From NCBI GenBank assembly GCA_031216915.1, contig CM062294.1, positions 393,195,217-393,259,216 on the forward strand: 64,000 nucleotides of DNA, written 5' to 3'. A model generated the notes under the pieces. The model searched no databases, was not told where the DNA came from, and saw only the letters and a program-made list of their open reading frames with translations. The translations under genes were made by a program, and so were the position numbers. This document shows, one piece after another, positions 20,832-31,745 of the stretch; the stretch's first letter is position 1; each line of letters opens with the position of its first letter. The stretch comes from Pictodentalium vernedei. Its lineage: Eukaryota; Mollusca; Scaphopoda; Dentaliida; Dentaliidae.

Positions 20832-22923
20832 TTGAGGGTGTTCTTCTACTTTCTGTTTCTGTTGAGTTCACCTTTTTCTTCTACTGCTCTCACCTCTGTT
20901 ATTTCCAGTTTGGTTCCTTTTGGGCAATTCCTTTTGCCCTCGCCGTGGTGCGTTCTCGTGGCCGTTTCTTCTGCACCCGCGGGTGGTGTGGAACTCTGTC
21001 GTTTCGGGGCCCCCCGACTCGACCACGTCTGGTGTGAGTTTGACCCTCTCCGTGGGGGATGTGCCGCTCCTGCGGGGGGTGGGGAACGCTATCGTTTCGG
21101 GGTCGCCCGATTCGACCATGTCTGGTGAGAATTGCTCCCCCTCCGTGGGGGATGTGCAGCTCCTCTCGCACCAGCGGGGGTTGGGGAACACTGTCGTTTC
21201 GGGGCTTCCCGACTCGACCATGTCTGGTGAGAGTTATTCCCCTTCCGTGGGGAATGTGCAGTTTTTTACCGTGGTGGATACTGCGGGAGCTGTTGGATTT
21301 CTGGTGAAGAGATGCCTGGTTCCGGGACTATGCACCCTCTCCAGTCGACATCTGAGGCTGTCACTAGGGTTGTGACTCCTCCTTTGGAGGCCGAGCTTGG
21401 TGACTCTCTCCGCTTTTCCGCCAGTTCCAACAGCTCCCGTCGTATCTGCTGCTACTGCTGTTCTGTCTACAATGTCATTGGGCACCGTTTTTAGCCGGCC
21501 TCGGCTAGTGGTCTGCTGCGGTGTCTGGTTGTGTAGATGTGGGGGTATCGGCCTCAGCCTTCCCTGACTTCAACTCGGCGAAGTTGGAAGTGGCTGCCGG
21601 CCGGACCCTCTACCGTGGTCTCTGCGTCGTCGAGCACCACAGTTGTCATTGGTTTCGGATGTTCTTAGTGGGACACTATGAACTCCGTGGCGTTTTCGTC
21701 CACTCATTCTGGCCACACGACCAGTTTTGGGGGACAGTCTTTTGTGCAGCCAGGACCTTCTGCCCTGCAGAGGTCCACGGTGACTCTCATGAGTTTCTGC
21801 TATGTTGATCCTCGGGGTGTGTCACACCCCTCTACATGTCTGCCTTCAGACGTTTCGGCTGCCGCCCGTCGTCCCACGTCGGGTGTTTTGGAGGATCGTG
21901 ACCCTTCGCTGGTTAAGAGGGTCAGAGGTGAAGCCACTTTGGCGGTTCGTTCCCCTGTCAAACCGGCCAGTACGGGCAGTGAGCTTAGAGAGGCCCTCTC
22001 CTTACTCACTCAGGTTCTGTCAAAGAGCCTTCCCATTGCTTCCAGCGAGGCAGCGAGTGGTTTCCAGGCGCCCCCTATGGCGCCGCCTTCCGGGATTGGA
22101 AACAGGCCGCTTTCTGAACCCTCTGGTGTTCCGACACCATGGGAGGCGTCGGCTGGTTTGCCCACGATGGGCTATGTGTCTTCCGACTCATGTGAAGAGT
22201 CAGACATGCTTGATGTCGAGAGCCAGCAGTCTTCGGACTTGGGGGCAGCTCTTGATTTCATGTTTGGGTTCCTTCCAGATCTCAAACCATCTAACCAGTC
22301 GACAGTGTCAGCCAGGCCGCGATCATCGGTCGTGTGCCAACAGCCTATGGAGCAACCCGCTTCTGGGCGTCTTCGACCGTGCCAGTCGGTACAGTTGGTT
22401 GAAGCATTTTCAGCCTTGGACTCTTAAGCTAAGTTCCAAGGCTATGAAGGCCCTGTTCTTCACCAGGGTTGACACCTTTTTGCCTCCGGTGCGTTATCGT
22501 TCCTACGATTCCGCCAATCCGTCGGTCTACCAGACTTTGACGGTTTTGGATTAGGACTCCAATTCCCTCTTGCTTTCCAAGTCCAAGTCTGCCGTCATTC
22601 CAATGACAACTCTGGAGTCCACATTGGGCTTATCGAGAGAGATGCTTGGTATGCTTTCTCTCTCCGATCACGTCGTTTCAGCTTTAGCTGCTTATCTGCC
22701 TCCAGATAAGTTTGACGAGGTACAGGCTCCTTTGCGTGTGCTGTCCAAGGCGCTCATGCATCTTACTCACACGCATGCCTGTGACACGGCTAATCTGGAA
22801 TTAGTTCAAAGGGACTCTGTGCTGGACACAGACCGATCCCTTCCTGAGGAGCAGTGTGCTACTCTTCGATCTGCTTCTTTGGCAGGTCCGCAACTTTTCC
22901 ATGGTTCTGTGTTGACGGTTTGA
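20832..22923 (+). pseudogene. ORF1 (Gag-like) of DIRS family 2, frame-broken
   Basis: The coding trace moves through three frames. The last part (22570-22923) reads SLSDHVVSALAAYLPPDKF then LRVLSKAL and ANLELVQRD. This aligns with SYADHLTKALSLRLQGKEF, LRLLSRAV and ANLELVRRD of family-1 ORF1, identifying it as the same protein. The N-terminal part is Ser/Pro-rich with a 30-residue tandem repeat (see 20995-21262). No zinc-knuckle cluster like that of family 1 was found. It is non-functional because of frameshifts and stops near 22428 and 22555. Confidence 0.75.
20995..21262 (+). repeat. Three ~30-residue protein repeats within family-2 ORF1
   Basis: A unit with the pattern GN.VVSG.PDSTMSGE, then SPSVGDVQ, is repeated about three times at ~93-99 bp spacing (GTTTCGGGG…CCCGA.TCGACCA.GTCTGG). 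The repeat is absent from family-1 ORF1. Confidence 0.8.
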
Positions 22924-23189
22924 TCAGCCTTCTAGAGTAGGCAGGGGCCGTTCCAAGCCTAACAAGTACCCTCTGCTTCCTCTGCGAAGCAAAGGGGCTG
23001 ATCCTTCTGCCACCGCTTCTACTTCTTACTCAAGGGGTAAAGGTAAGCGTCGGCAGTCTTGAGGGAAGTCCCAGGATTCTTCATTTAGTAGAGGAGGTGT
23101 TTTCTCCTCTCGCGAGCCTCGTCGGGGTTCGAAATGAAGGTCCTCACCTCGACTCGTCCCAGGTTGGAGGAAGGAAGGAAGGATAGCAG

Positions 23190-24954
23190 AGTTCGCTGAC
23201 CGTTGGGCCACCATCACATCTGATCCTTGGGTGTTAGATGTTGTTCGGTCCGGGCTGCGAATATCCTGTCGAAGGCACCCCACTCTGTCCAGGGTGCCTC
23301 TTCCAACCACAGTTCCTTCAGACATTTTACGTCGGGAACTTTTGTCCACAGAGATAGACAGTCTCCTGACAAAGGGGGCGATTGAGGTCATCAAGAACAT
23401 TAGGTCAGTGGGTTTCTATTCCCACCTGTTCTTGGTGCCGAAGAAGGACGGCCGACTCCGACTGGTTATCGATCTGAGTTTCCTGAACCAGTCTATCGTT
23501 GCTCCCAAGTTCAGCATGGAGACTTTCAGGTCGGTCCTCCATTCAATTCACCAGGGAGATTTCGCTTCCAGCTTCGACCTGCGAGACGCTTACTTTCACG
23601 TTCCGATTCATTGCGCGTTAAGGAAGTATCTCACGTTCGTTTTTCTGGGGCGAGTTTACCAGTTCAAGGCCATGCCTTTCGGCCTCAACCTGGCTCCTTG
23701 GGCCTTCACCGCCTGATGTCTCATGTGATAGCTTTCCATCGCACACAGTCCAGGGTGACTACTTCGGCATATCTGGACGATATTCTCCAGGGGCATTCCA
23801 ATGCTGCCTTACTGGAGTCGGATGTCGCCACTCTGTTGAGCTTGCTCATGTCGCTAGTTTTCAGAGTCAACGAGGAGAAGTCGGACCTGGTCCCTTCTCA
23901 GTCGTTTTATCATCTGGGGATGGCTTTCCGCACACAATTCAATTTGGTGGTGGTTCCCCGGGCCAAGGCTGTGATTCTCTCAGCTTTTGCTCTGACTCTG
24001 TCCCAGTCCACATCCGCGACTGCTCGGAGTATTCTCCGGCTAATCGGTCTCTGCTGTTCGGTGACGGATCTCATTCCTCTAGGTTGGGTGCGTGTCAGAC
24101 CTCTCCAACACTTTATGCTCAGTCGTTGGAGGCCGAATGTAGATTTTCTGGATCTGGTGCTTCAGTTTCCAGAATATCTTTATCCTCACCTTCTCCTCTG
24201 GGCGGATGTCCAGTGGCTTTCGCAGGGTGTTCCGTTGGACTTACCCACATCCGATAGCGTTTTGATGGCAGATGCCAGCGATCTCGGATGGGGTGCGATG
24301 TTGGATCCTCTAGGTCTTTCCATTCACGGGATGTGGGACCAGGATCATGCAGCTCTACACATCAACCAGAAGGAGCTTCTTGCTCTTCTTCTGAGTTTCA
24401 GGCAGTGGATCCCTCAGCTGTCGAATCGCCAGGTCCTTCTGTTGTCCAACCATTCGACGGTGGTTGCTTACATTCGGAACCAGGGCGGTACGCACTCTGT
24501 TCCAATGTACGAATTGGCTCGGGATCTTCTACTGCTCGCTCAGGATGTCCACGCCGGGGTGGCTGTTCGTCACAATCCCAACTCGTTGGAACCATCCGGT
24601 AGACACTTTCGTGTCCCCGTGTCCAGATGCTCTGGCTTTCGCTGTGGACGCTCTGGCCCTCCTTTGGGATGGTCTTGTAGGCTACGCCTTCCTACCGGTT
24701 CCGATTCCGCCTCAGGTTCTCGCCCAGATATGAACCTGCAGTCGTCGAATCCTTTCGATCACACCCATCGCCTCGGTGGGTGTGGATCAATCTGCTCCGC
24801 TCTGTTAGCGGCCGTTCCGGCATGTCTCCCTCTACCTCGTGACTTTCTTTGCCAAAGTCGCCCGAGGAGGTTTCAAGTTGACCCGACTTCATTGTGCCTT
24901 CGCACATGTCTTTTATTGGGTCCTATCTCCTCCGTAGTGGTTTTTCGAGGCACG
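23190..24954 (+). pseudogene. ORF2 of DIRS family 2: RT, RNase H, methylase-like; frameshifted
   Basis: One frame (23231-23716) gives LRLVIDLSFLNQSIV, DLRDAYFHVPIH and FGLNLAPWAFT. After a frameshift near 23711 the second frame gives AYLDDILQ, RNase H with MADASDLGWGA, INQKELLAL and LLSNHSTVVAYIRNQGG. The third acidic residue of RNase H is asparagine (LSNH instead of LSDN), an extra lesion. A deletion of about 120 bp near 24585 removes the end of RNase H. A further shift leads to VSPCPDALAFAVDAL and YAFLPVPI of the methylase-like domain. It is clearly dead. Confidence 0.88.
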
Positions 24955-25169
24955 CAGTGGAGTAGAGAGTTGCGGTTGTCATTTTTGCCCCTTCGGTTTC
25001 GGTTTCGGTTATTTTGGACTGAAAGGATTCGGTTCGGTTGTTCGGTTGTTTTTTACTTTTTGTGTCTTACTAGCATTTTTCAGAATATCATGAACTATTA
25101 TGACTAGATAATGCATTTGTATTATGTATAGTATATAAAGGTTGACTTACAATTACATGTATAAGAACT

Positions 25170-25292
25170 CAGGGACGGGTTGTCCCCGGATAACTGTTGT
25201 GGCAGGTTGTCCCGGGGCGGGTTGTCCCGGGGCGGGTCGTCCCACCTCATTTGGGACGGGTTGTCTCTGGGGCGGGTTGTCCCGTTCCCATC
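25170..25292 (+). repeat. Short tandem GC-rich repeats (GGGCGGGTTGTCCCG)
   Basis: About six imperfect copies of a 15- to 17-bp unit GGGACGGGTTGTCCC / GGGCGGGTTGTCCCG. Each unit is itself nearly palindromic at its ends. They lie inside the hAT-like element. Confidence 0.8.
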
Positions 25293-25706
25293 CTCGACTG
25301 CTGATCATGGGCACATAAATTCGGGAAACGGGTCAATTAAAAGACAGTAACGAAAGTTGTTCGAGACGTCAAATTTACAGGCATCAAATGGAAAAACCGG
25401 TGACTTGTTGCAACACTGTACTTACCCCGGTATCAAATAGAACTGTAATACTGTATTATGAAATTTTTTGGGAGTTGAGGTTTTTGTGTAACACATTGTG
25501 CCTGTGTTCAGTATAATAAGTCTTTACTAAAAAATTATATATCCCAATCAAAATTGACTTGTTTATTTTTTTTGTCGACCTCGTTTTGGAAGCTGTGACT
25601 TGTTTCAAATAAGTGTGCAGACTGCTGTCAATAGTTGTCTGAAACACGTCCATAACATATAGTTTCACGGTGGTTGAACATCATCACAAAGATACTGATT
25701 GATTAC

Positions 25707-25921
25707 AGGGCTCGCCTTGAGTAAAATGGTCGGGGCCTAAAAAAAGTGCCCCACATATTGAGGTCGGGGCCTTTTCGGGGCTGATTTTCCATTTTGTCCA
25801 TTATTGTTAGTGCTTTTTTTGTGGAAAATGTCGGGGCTTGAAAAAAAGCCCCCAGCAAGTGCTCCTCGGGGCTGATCTCGGGGCCTGGGCTGACTCAGCC
25901 CCGACTCAAGGCAAGCCCTGC
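25707..25921. repeat. MITE-like inverted repeat inside hAT element
   Basis: The ends CAGGGCTCGCCTTGAGT and ACTCAAGGCAAGCCCTG are 17-bp inverted repeats with one mismatch. The interior holds several GGTCGGGGCCT / GGGGCTGA repeats. The CAGGG start is hAT-like, but I could not see an 8-bp duplication at its borders. Confidence 0.7.
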
Positions 25922-26006
25922 AAATTGAACACTGCCACTTTCGAGCGGTGCACAACTCATTGTGAAAGAACACTGCCACTTTCGAGCGTGCACAACTCAC
26001 TGTGAA
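25919..26006 (+). repeat. Two-copy tandem repeat, ~45 bp
   Basis: GAACACTGCCACTTTCGAGC to CAACTCATTGTGAAA is followed by a second near-identical unit, differing by one G. Confidence 0.8.
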
Positions 26007-27147
26007 AATGGATGTTCAGAAATTAATGAGAAAGTGGTAATTAAAAATAAAAAATAATTACAACTCTGGTATTTGAGAATTATATAACAATTTAACCAGC
26101 GATATGATGTATGACTTATTGGTTTAATAAAACATGCTCATTTGTCATTTCATCATGCTCTGCAACATGTGAAGTTATGACTTTCAGTGTAAAATCAATT
26201 TTACGAATATTGCCATGGGAGGCAACTATTTTGTTATTCATATTCCGCTGTGTAAATTTTATTTGGTCTTCATATTATGATTTTTTTTTTTTGATTTTGT
26301 GTGAAGCTATATTTTGTTTATTCGTAATAAATGTACATATTTAAAAAAAAAAACAGCTATTTTTAAACAGACTATGTTTGTCTGTTTTCAAGGGGGTGGT
26401 TAGCAGTGTTGATTGACATACTTAACTTACGTCCTGTACAAAAAATGAAAACCACATCGCATGGTTTTCTGTTTGTTTTATTCATTAAATTGAGAATTAA
26501 AACCCGAAATCTGAAAATGAAACATATGTACAAGATAATTATGAGAATTTATAAAGCAAATTCTGATTAAATTAGCTATGTACTTTCGGTTTCGTTTACT
26601 GGATGAATGGGCATGTATAATGACATGCGCAGTGAATAAAGGAAACTGGAAATCTTCCAGTTTTCACTGGCAATATCGATTCGGACCTCTTGCGGAGCAG
26701 ATGGTGATATGATTCATATGAAGGTGGAAGGGGGGGGGGGGGGGAGGGGCATATAACAGCAGTTTTAATTTTGTTTTTGATTTAACCAATGGTCAAACAC
26801 AAAATAGATGTCCATTCTGACTTGAAGCGTGGCAATGCTTGTGAGTTGAGTGCAATTTAAGTGAAGTTGGACTGTTTGATGACGGGCGCAATTTTTTTGC
26901 GCTCGTCTTTTTTAAATTACGGGCACTTGCGAGTATTAGCACCCGTCTCATGCGAAGGACTGCTGACAGGGCTTGGAGTATACGTTTTATCATCTGCATC
27001 CGCGACATCTGCCTTGTTGTTATCATTTGTTTTTACAGAAACCGAAAGTACGGTTGTGTGCGCCCATGCACGGTTGCAATTTCCAGTTTTCTTATAAAAC
27101 CGAGACCGAGTCATTTTTTCGGTTAACCGCAACTCTCTACAGTGGAG

Positions 27148-27935
27148 TTGCTTTTCTTCTTCAAGGAGGCACTTACTCCACTGGTTTAGCCTCTGTGGCT
27201 AAGTGGAACGTTCTTCTGTTGATGGTGTGCTATCACTCTGTTGCTTCTGTCACTCCTTCGATCACACCGCTTGCAGAGTTTCTGGTATATGTTTGTTTCT
27301 GGGGATCTCCAGCAATGGGTACATGTCCATGCTTCGGAGACATTTTTTCATATGTGATACTGCATTGTTTTGACACTCATCCTTGCCTCTCCAAGCTTGT
27401 TCAGCTCTTTTCCTTGAAAAGGCCTAGGACTTTGCAGTTTACTCTAAGATGGTCACTTTCTTTGGCGCTGCTCTGCTTGGGGGTGGGGGGGGGGGGACGT
27501 TCGCGCCTTTATCCTGGATGATATGCGTTTTCTCACATGCCAGATCTCTCCTGCATCCATTTCTTGATGGATTTGTCTTGCTATTTGTGCAGCTTCCACT
27601 CGTCTAGCCTCTGGTGATTGTATTACCAATTGTTTTTTCTGCCACGAGGTGCGTGCATTGTCTTCCTCTTTTAATAACTCTGTCATGTTGTTAGATGACG
27701 GATGTTATACTGGCAGCCTTCTGGAGAAATGCTACATTCTCCTTTTATTTGCGACAGTTGCAGGAGCCGACAGAGAACCTTGGGGCCCTCTTTCTTTGGC
27801 TCAGGCTGTTGTCTATCCCAGCCTTTCAGCTTTTTTCAGGGTCAGTTCCAGCTTTGTGCTGTTACTGCCCTTTCTGTCTGTGTATCGAACTTCACCATAC
27901 GCCTCATCTTTCATTGTCATTTCTAATGTTTGTGA
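27148..27935 (+). pseudogene. Tyrosine recombinase (ORF3) of DIRS family 2 copy G, broken
   Basis: The frame gives VAKWNVLLL, LAEFLVYVC, KLVQLFSLKRPRTLQ, LRWSLSLALL, then (after a G-tract and shifts) HEVRALSSSFNNSVM and AAFWRNATFSFYLRQL. These align in order with the family-1 recombinase blocks KWKVFRHW, IANFLVYL, KLVRNFSINRPRTLR, HEVRALSTSWAYANSV and AAYWSQPSTFTNFYLRN. The HxxR and the tyrosine region survive. The block with the first catalytic arginine (27480-27630) is largely lost around the G-tract at 27481-27496. Confidence 0.82.
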
Positions 27936-28042
27936 TGCTATGGTTTGATAGGCCTAGGGATCTCTTCCTCTGTCCACGGTCCCAGTGCTGTTGAGTTATG
28001 TGTGGGTTGGTTATGTGATTCCCTCCATCCTTTTGTCTATTC

Positions 28043-28108
28043 AGCCTGTAGTAAATAATTGAGGTAGGTTGATAAGAAGTATAAATTTTATAGTAAATTT
28101 CCTTTCTT
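28043..28108 (+). repeat. ICR of DIRS family 2, copy G
   Basis: GCCTGTAGTAAATAATTG to TTGATAAG is complementary to the left end at 20178-20215. AAGTATAAATTTTATAG to CCTTTCTT is complementary to the right end at 28195-28229. Confidence 0.8.
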
Positions 28109-28229
28109 GGGAAAGATTAAAATAGAGAGTATTTTATCCGAGTTAGATTCTTCCACTGTAGTGCAAGCCTGTAGTAAACAATTTCGGTAGGTATAATAAG
28201 AAAGGAAATTTACTATAAAATTTATACTT
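28109..28229 (+). repeat. Shortened right ITR, DIRS family 2 copy G
   Basis: Only about 120 bp remain (GGGAAAGATTAAAATAGAG to AAATTTATACTT) versus ~370 bp in copy H. An internal deletion has fused the ICR to the outer part of the ITR. Confidence 0.75.
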
Positions 28230-28763
28230 CCAGACTTGTACATATATGATGTCAATACTATTTCACATTACAGTTTATGATACATTACAAACTTGCAGTC
28301 TTAACAGTCAAGTGCCCTTTTTCATACAGAACAGAATTTTATTCGAAGAATGCAGTTATGTACAAGTTTAATGAATACAATGAATACAGTAGGATACAGA
28401 TAGTTATTAGCATCTTCAGGAGGCAACATGGCCTATTTGACCGTTTTCAGTTGCTTCCCAGAAACAATAAAAAAACAATAAGAAAAGTGAAAAGGTTGTT
28501 AAATGTAGATATGAAAATAGTAGTAACATTTTTTGGGATAAGATATATATAAGACACTAATGATATACTATTGCTTCGAGCTGTCATGGTGCGATGCATG
28601 TGTAATTATAGGATCTGACTAGTGTATAAAAACATATAGACAGAGCTGTTAAGGCAGACAACATTGAAAAAATATATGGCAGTTTTTTTTTTCAGCCATT
28701 AACACTTTACCTAACGTAACGGCCAAAACTGGCCAACGCTATTCTCAAAAATTGCCAATTAAT
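28230..28763. other. Flank between family-2 and family-1 DIRS elements
   Basis: No recognised gene. The last ~70 bases (CATTAACACTTTACC to GCCAATTAAT) may be one arm of the foldback element whose other part follows the stack at 53413, interrupted by DIRS copy D. Confidence 0.45.
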
Positions 28764-28965
28764 ATTTTTATACTGTACCAATGACCCAGACTTAGCTGGT
28801 GCTAACTCTAACAAAACCAGGGCCAAACACAAATTTTGCCCCCCAATCCCCAAAATTTGCATCCAAAACCAAAAGAAATCATGTCCTATAGGACCTCCAT
28901 ACTTCGCCCCTACTGCGCATGCGCAGTGTCAAGGACGTCCTGAAATTGGCGCCAATTATCATTCT
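28764..28965 (+). repeat. Left ITR of DIRS copy D
   Basis: It is inverted relative to the right ITR ending at 53412. The outer ~30 bp are complementary to the ICR at 53023. Confidence 0.88.
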
Positions 28966-29347
28966 CTGTTTGGCCCTTCATCAGTCAACATCTCACTGAT
29001 CTTTGTGCTTGTAAATCTCAGTTTAAAGGATGCCAGACACGTAATTATTGGAGAAATGGTGATTCTAAGGAGGATATAGAAGGAGGAGAGGAAAAAGGAG
29101 TGACAAAACATAATCAGGGCTGTACTTAAAATTTTTTATGAAATTATGTTAAGTTGCCTATTTTCGACGCATGGGCCTCTTGTCATCATTCTTGCTAAAA
29201 AGTTGCACTGCTTATTCAGTGTTTCCTCTCCCCTGGCCTTCTAAGTCCCCCCTTGCAATTCTCCCATGCTTTTGGCATATTTTTGAGAAAGTTCATTTCT
29301 AAAATTCTCTTGGGAGAGTTGCTTGGTTACAGAATGTTTTCTGTTAT
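28764..29347 (+). mobile_element. DIRS family 1 copy D, part 1 (left ITR and leader)
   Basis: It starts ATTTTTATACTGTACC after target ...TTAAT. Left ITR 28764-28965, then the 5' leader up to CTGTTAT, where copy C begins. ITR variants (TCCTATAGGAC, CTTCGCCCCTACTG, TGTCAAGGACG) match the right ITR ending at 53412, so these are the two ends of one element. Confidence 0.85.
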
Positions 29348-29549
29348 ATTTTTATACTGTACCAATGACCCAGACTTAGCTGGTGCTAACTCTAACAAAA
29401 CCAGGGCCAAACACAAATTTTGCCCCCCAATCCCCAAAATTTGCATCCAAAACAAAAAGAAATCATGTCCTAAAGGACCTCCATACTACGCCTCTACTGC
29501 GCATGCGCAGTGACGCAGTCGTCCCGAAATTGGCGCCAATTATCATTCT
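29348..29549 (+). repeat. Left ITR of DIRS copy C
   Basis: Reverse complement of the right ITR at 46453-46650, including private variants listed under copy C part 1. Confidence 0.88.
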
Positions 29550-29714
29550 CTGTTTGGCCCTTCATCAGTCAACATCTCACTGATCTTTGTGCTTGTAAAT
29601 CTCAGTTTAAAGGATGCCAGACACGTAATTTTTGGAGAAAATGTGATTCTAAGGAGGATAGAAGGAGGAGAGGAAAAAGAAGTGGCAAAAAATAATCAGG
29701 GCTGTACTTAAAAT
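29348..29714 (+). mobile_element. DIRS family 1 copy C, part 1 (left ITR and start of leader)
   Basis: Left ITR 29348-29549 followed by leader sequence up to CTTAAAAT, where copy B is inserted. The leader resumes at 39920 (TTTTTGATGAAATTATG), matching the uninterrupted leader of other copies. ITR variants (AACAAAAAGAAATC, TCCTAAAGGAC, TACTACGCCTCTACTG, GTGACGCAG) pair it with the right ITR ending at 46680. Confidence 0.9.
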
Positions 29715-29915
29715 ATTTTTATACTGTACCAATGACCCAGACATAGCTGGTGCTAACTCTTAAAATATAGGGCCAAACACAAACTTTGCCCCCCAATCCC
29801 CAAAATTTGCATCTAAAACTAAAGAAAACATGTCCTGAAAGGCCCTCCACACTTCGCCCCTACTGCGCATGCGCAGTGTCAAGGACGTTCCGAAATTGGC
29901 GCCATTTATCATTCT
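29715..29915 (+). repeat. Left ITR of DIRS copy B
   Basis: Paired by private variants with the right ITR at 39690-39919. The same ITR version is found on copy F at 60539. Confidence 0.88.
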
Positions 29916-30301
29916 AAGTTTGGCCCTTCATCAGTTAACATCTGACTGATCTTTGTGCTTTTAAATCTCAGTTTAAATGATGCCAGACACATAAATATTA
30001 GTGAAATGGTGATTCTAAGGAGGATAGAGAAGGAGGAGAGGAAAAGAATGTGTGACAGAATATTATCAGGGCTGTAACTTAAAATTTTTTAATGAAATTA
30101 TGTTAAGTTACCTATTTTCAAGGCAGCAGCCATTTTGTTGTCATTCTGATTATTTAGTTACACTGTTTTTTCAAGTGTTTTCCTCTCTCCCTGTCCTTTA
30201 AGTTCCCCCTTGCTATTCTCCCATGCTTTTGGCATAGTTTCTGTAATTATTATTACTAAAATTTCTTGGGAGTTTTAGCTGAATAACAGAATGAATTCTG
30301 T
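29715..30301 (+). mobile_element. DIRS family 1 copy B, part 1 (left ITR and leader)
   Basis: Left ITR 29715-29915 with private variants (GACATAGCTGG, TTAAAATATAGGGCC, CTGAAAGGCCCTCCACAC) that pair it with the ICR at 39531 (GCTATGTCTGG) and the right ITR ending 39919. The leader runs to GAATTCTGT, then the 3.1-kb TIR element interrupts. Confidence 0.9.
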
Positions 30302-30325
30302 CATTACGTGTACACTCCATATAAA

Positions 30326-30381
30326 ACCGCACTTCGCGTACCCCACTTTTTGTGTAGAAAAGTGGGGTACCCAAGTGCGGT
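30326..30381. repeat. Subterminal hairpin in the TIR element
   Basis: ACCGCACTT…GTACCCCACTTTT and AAAAGTGGGGTACCCAAGTG…CGGT form arms of ~25 bp with a short loop and few mismatches. It lies immediately inside the left TIR. A partial AAGTGCGG…CC match is at 30849. Confidence 0.85.
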
Positions 30382-31483
30382 TAGGAGAGAAGCATTACAT
30401 AATCAATTAGTGCTCGACGAGAAATTTCTTCCAGAGTCTGAACCTGATTAGCAATATTAGTCTTCAGCCAGTGAATTTCTAAAACCTGCATTTCATAAAA
30501 TAATGACATAAAAATATTATATCTGTCTTTTCCAGATCATTGTACCCCGGAAAAATGTCCGCTTTTCAACAATTCGCCCAATATTTTTCGAGATATTCAA
30601 CTTGTTTCCGTATTAAAATAAAATGTTTTGCCGATATGTCATTTGGATTCCCCCCTGTATAATTAAAGGTAAGTTTATCGCCATCGAACATGATCTTGTC
30701 CACCTTCATTCTCGAAACATTTCATCGAGACACTTTTAAATAAAATTACCAAATAGAGGAAGTATTTTAAAATAAAACAAATTCTGTGCGTTGCTATGTT
30801 TTTTAGAACAATAATGTGACAGTCTCGGCGATACATCCTGTCTTTACGAAGTGCGGCCCCTATTTTTCAGACTCGGGATCATTACGAACTCGGCATATGA
30901 TTTAATATCATTGCAGATAAGCTGCTTCACGTTTACCTCAGTAATTCTTTTTGACGAACTAAATTGAGAATGAAACAGAATTAATAAATAAATCCATCTA
31001 CTCCTTCCGGTCATTTTCGTAACAACTCGGGTGGATTTTTTCAAATTAAGTTCAGTTTTCGGAATCATGAAATTTTAGAAGCAAGAGACATACGAATCAT
31101 GGCCTACGGTAAACAAATTTATAGTGCAGTTTGGGAAGTGGAAGGCACCCACAATGGGATTTTCTTGTCAACTTCCAATATCTGAAAAAGGCATGAAAAA
31201 TTGGTGGCGTCACTGGGGGCCGGGGGAGGGGTAGGTATTTGCCCCTTAAACGTAGATTTTGCCCACATTTGCTTCCCACGTCCATCACACACACACACAC
31301 ACACACAAACTCTCTCTCTCTGTCTCTGCCCCCCCACCCCACCCCCGTAACCATGGCGTATTCACGCCTCCCGTGAGTCAACGATCGACAGTATAATCTC
31401 TCCACTTTTAAATCTGATCCGCCGCGCCTGGAAAAATTCTCCCTTAAAATTTTATATATTTTCCTTTTTTACAGCTTGTGGCC

Positions 31484-31745
31484 CTCATTAACGGTGGAGG
31501 GGAGCATTCCAATGAGGGGCCATAAACTATGTGACTGAAACAAAATATGGAAATTCACTAAATTCACAACGCCAATGGCCGAATTTGGCCAGCACTCAGG
31601 CTATACAAAAATCTGCATTCAAATTTTATTATGTTTAAGTTTTTGTTTCAAAAACATAGCTTATGACCCTTCATTGGAACGAGCTAGTGCATTTTGAGTC
31701 TTTCCATTGAGGGGTCCCAAGCTCTGTTTTGAGACAAACAAATTC
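31484..31745. repeat. Two foldback segments related to the hairpin at 53421
   Basis: 31484-31545 pairs GGCCCTCATT with AATGAGGGGCC. 31648-31745 pairs TTTCAAAAACATAGCTTATG and CCTTCATTGGAA with TTCCATTGAGGGG and TGTTTTGAGACAAA. The latter is a diverged version of the 53421-53528 palindrome. Confidence 0.7.

Larger units (their letters stand above)
24963..27139. mobile_element. hAT-like non-autonomous DNA transposon with 8-bp TSD
   Basis: Terminal inverted repeats TAGAGAGTTGCGGTT (24963-24977) and AACCGCAACTCTCTA (27125-27139) are perfect over 15 bp. The 8-bp direct repeat CAGTGGAG flanks exactly at 24955-24962 and 27140-27147. Removing the insertion and one repeat rejoins the family-2 DIRS reading (TQW before, TRFL-like after), which confirms the limits. 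An 8-bp TSD is the hAT signature. No transposase ORF is visible. Subterminal CGGTTTCGGTTTCGG and CCGAGACCGAG motifs are present. It also carries secondary insertions and short repeats listed separately. Confidence 0.9.
20178..28229 (+). mobile_element. DIRS family 2 element (copy G), decayed and split by hAT-like insertion
   Basis: Left ITR, ORF1 remnants, RT/RNase H/methylase-like ORF2, tyrosine recombinase remnant, ICR and a shortened right end occur in the canonical DIRS order. A 2.18-kb hAT-like element separates ORF2 from ORF3. Protein similarity to family 1 is clear in the RT and in the ORF1 C-terminal half but DNA similarity is low, so it is a distinct, older family. All three genes carry frameshifts or stops. 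The ICR second half (AAGTATAAATTTTA) matches its own right end (AAATTTATACTT). Confidence 0.88.

Noticed and set aside
28277-28552. 91-codon ORF in the flank of the DIRS stack
   Set aside because: Low-complexity, Ile/Lys/Phe-rich composition, no recognised domain and no splice context.
31260-31330. CA/CT microsatellite as a functional element
   Set aside because: Simple repeats without other context.
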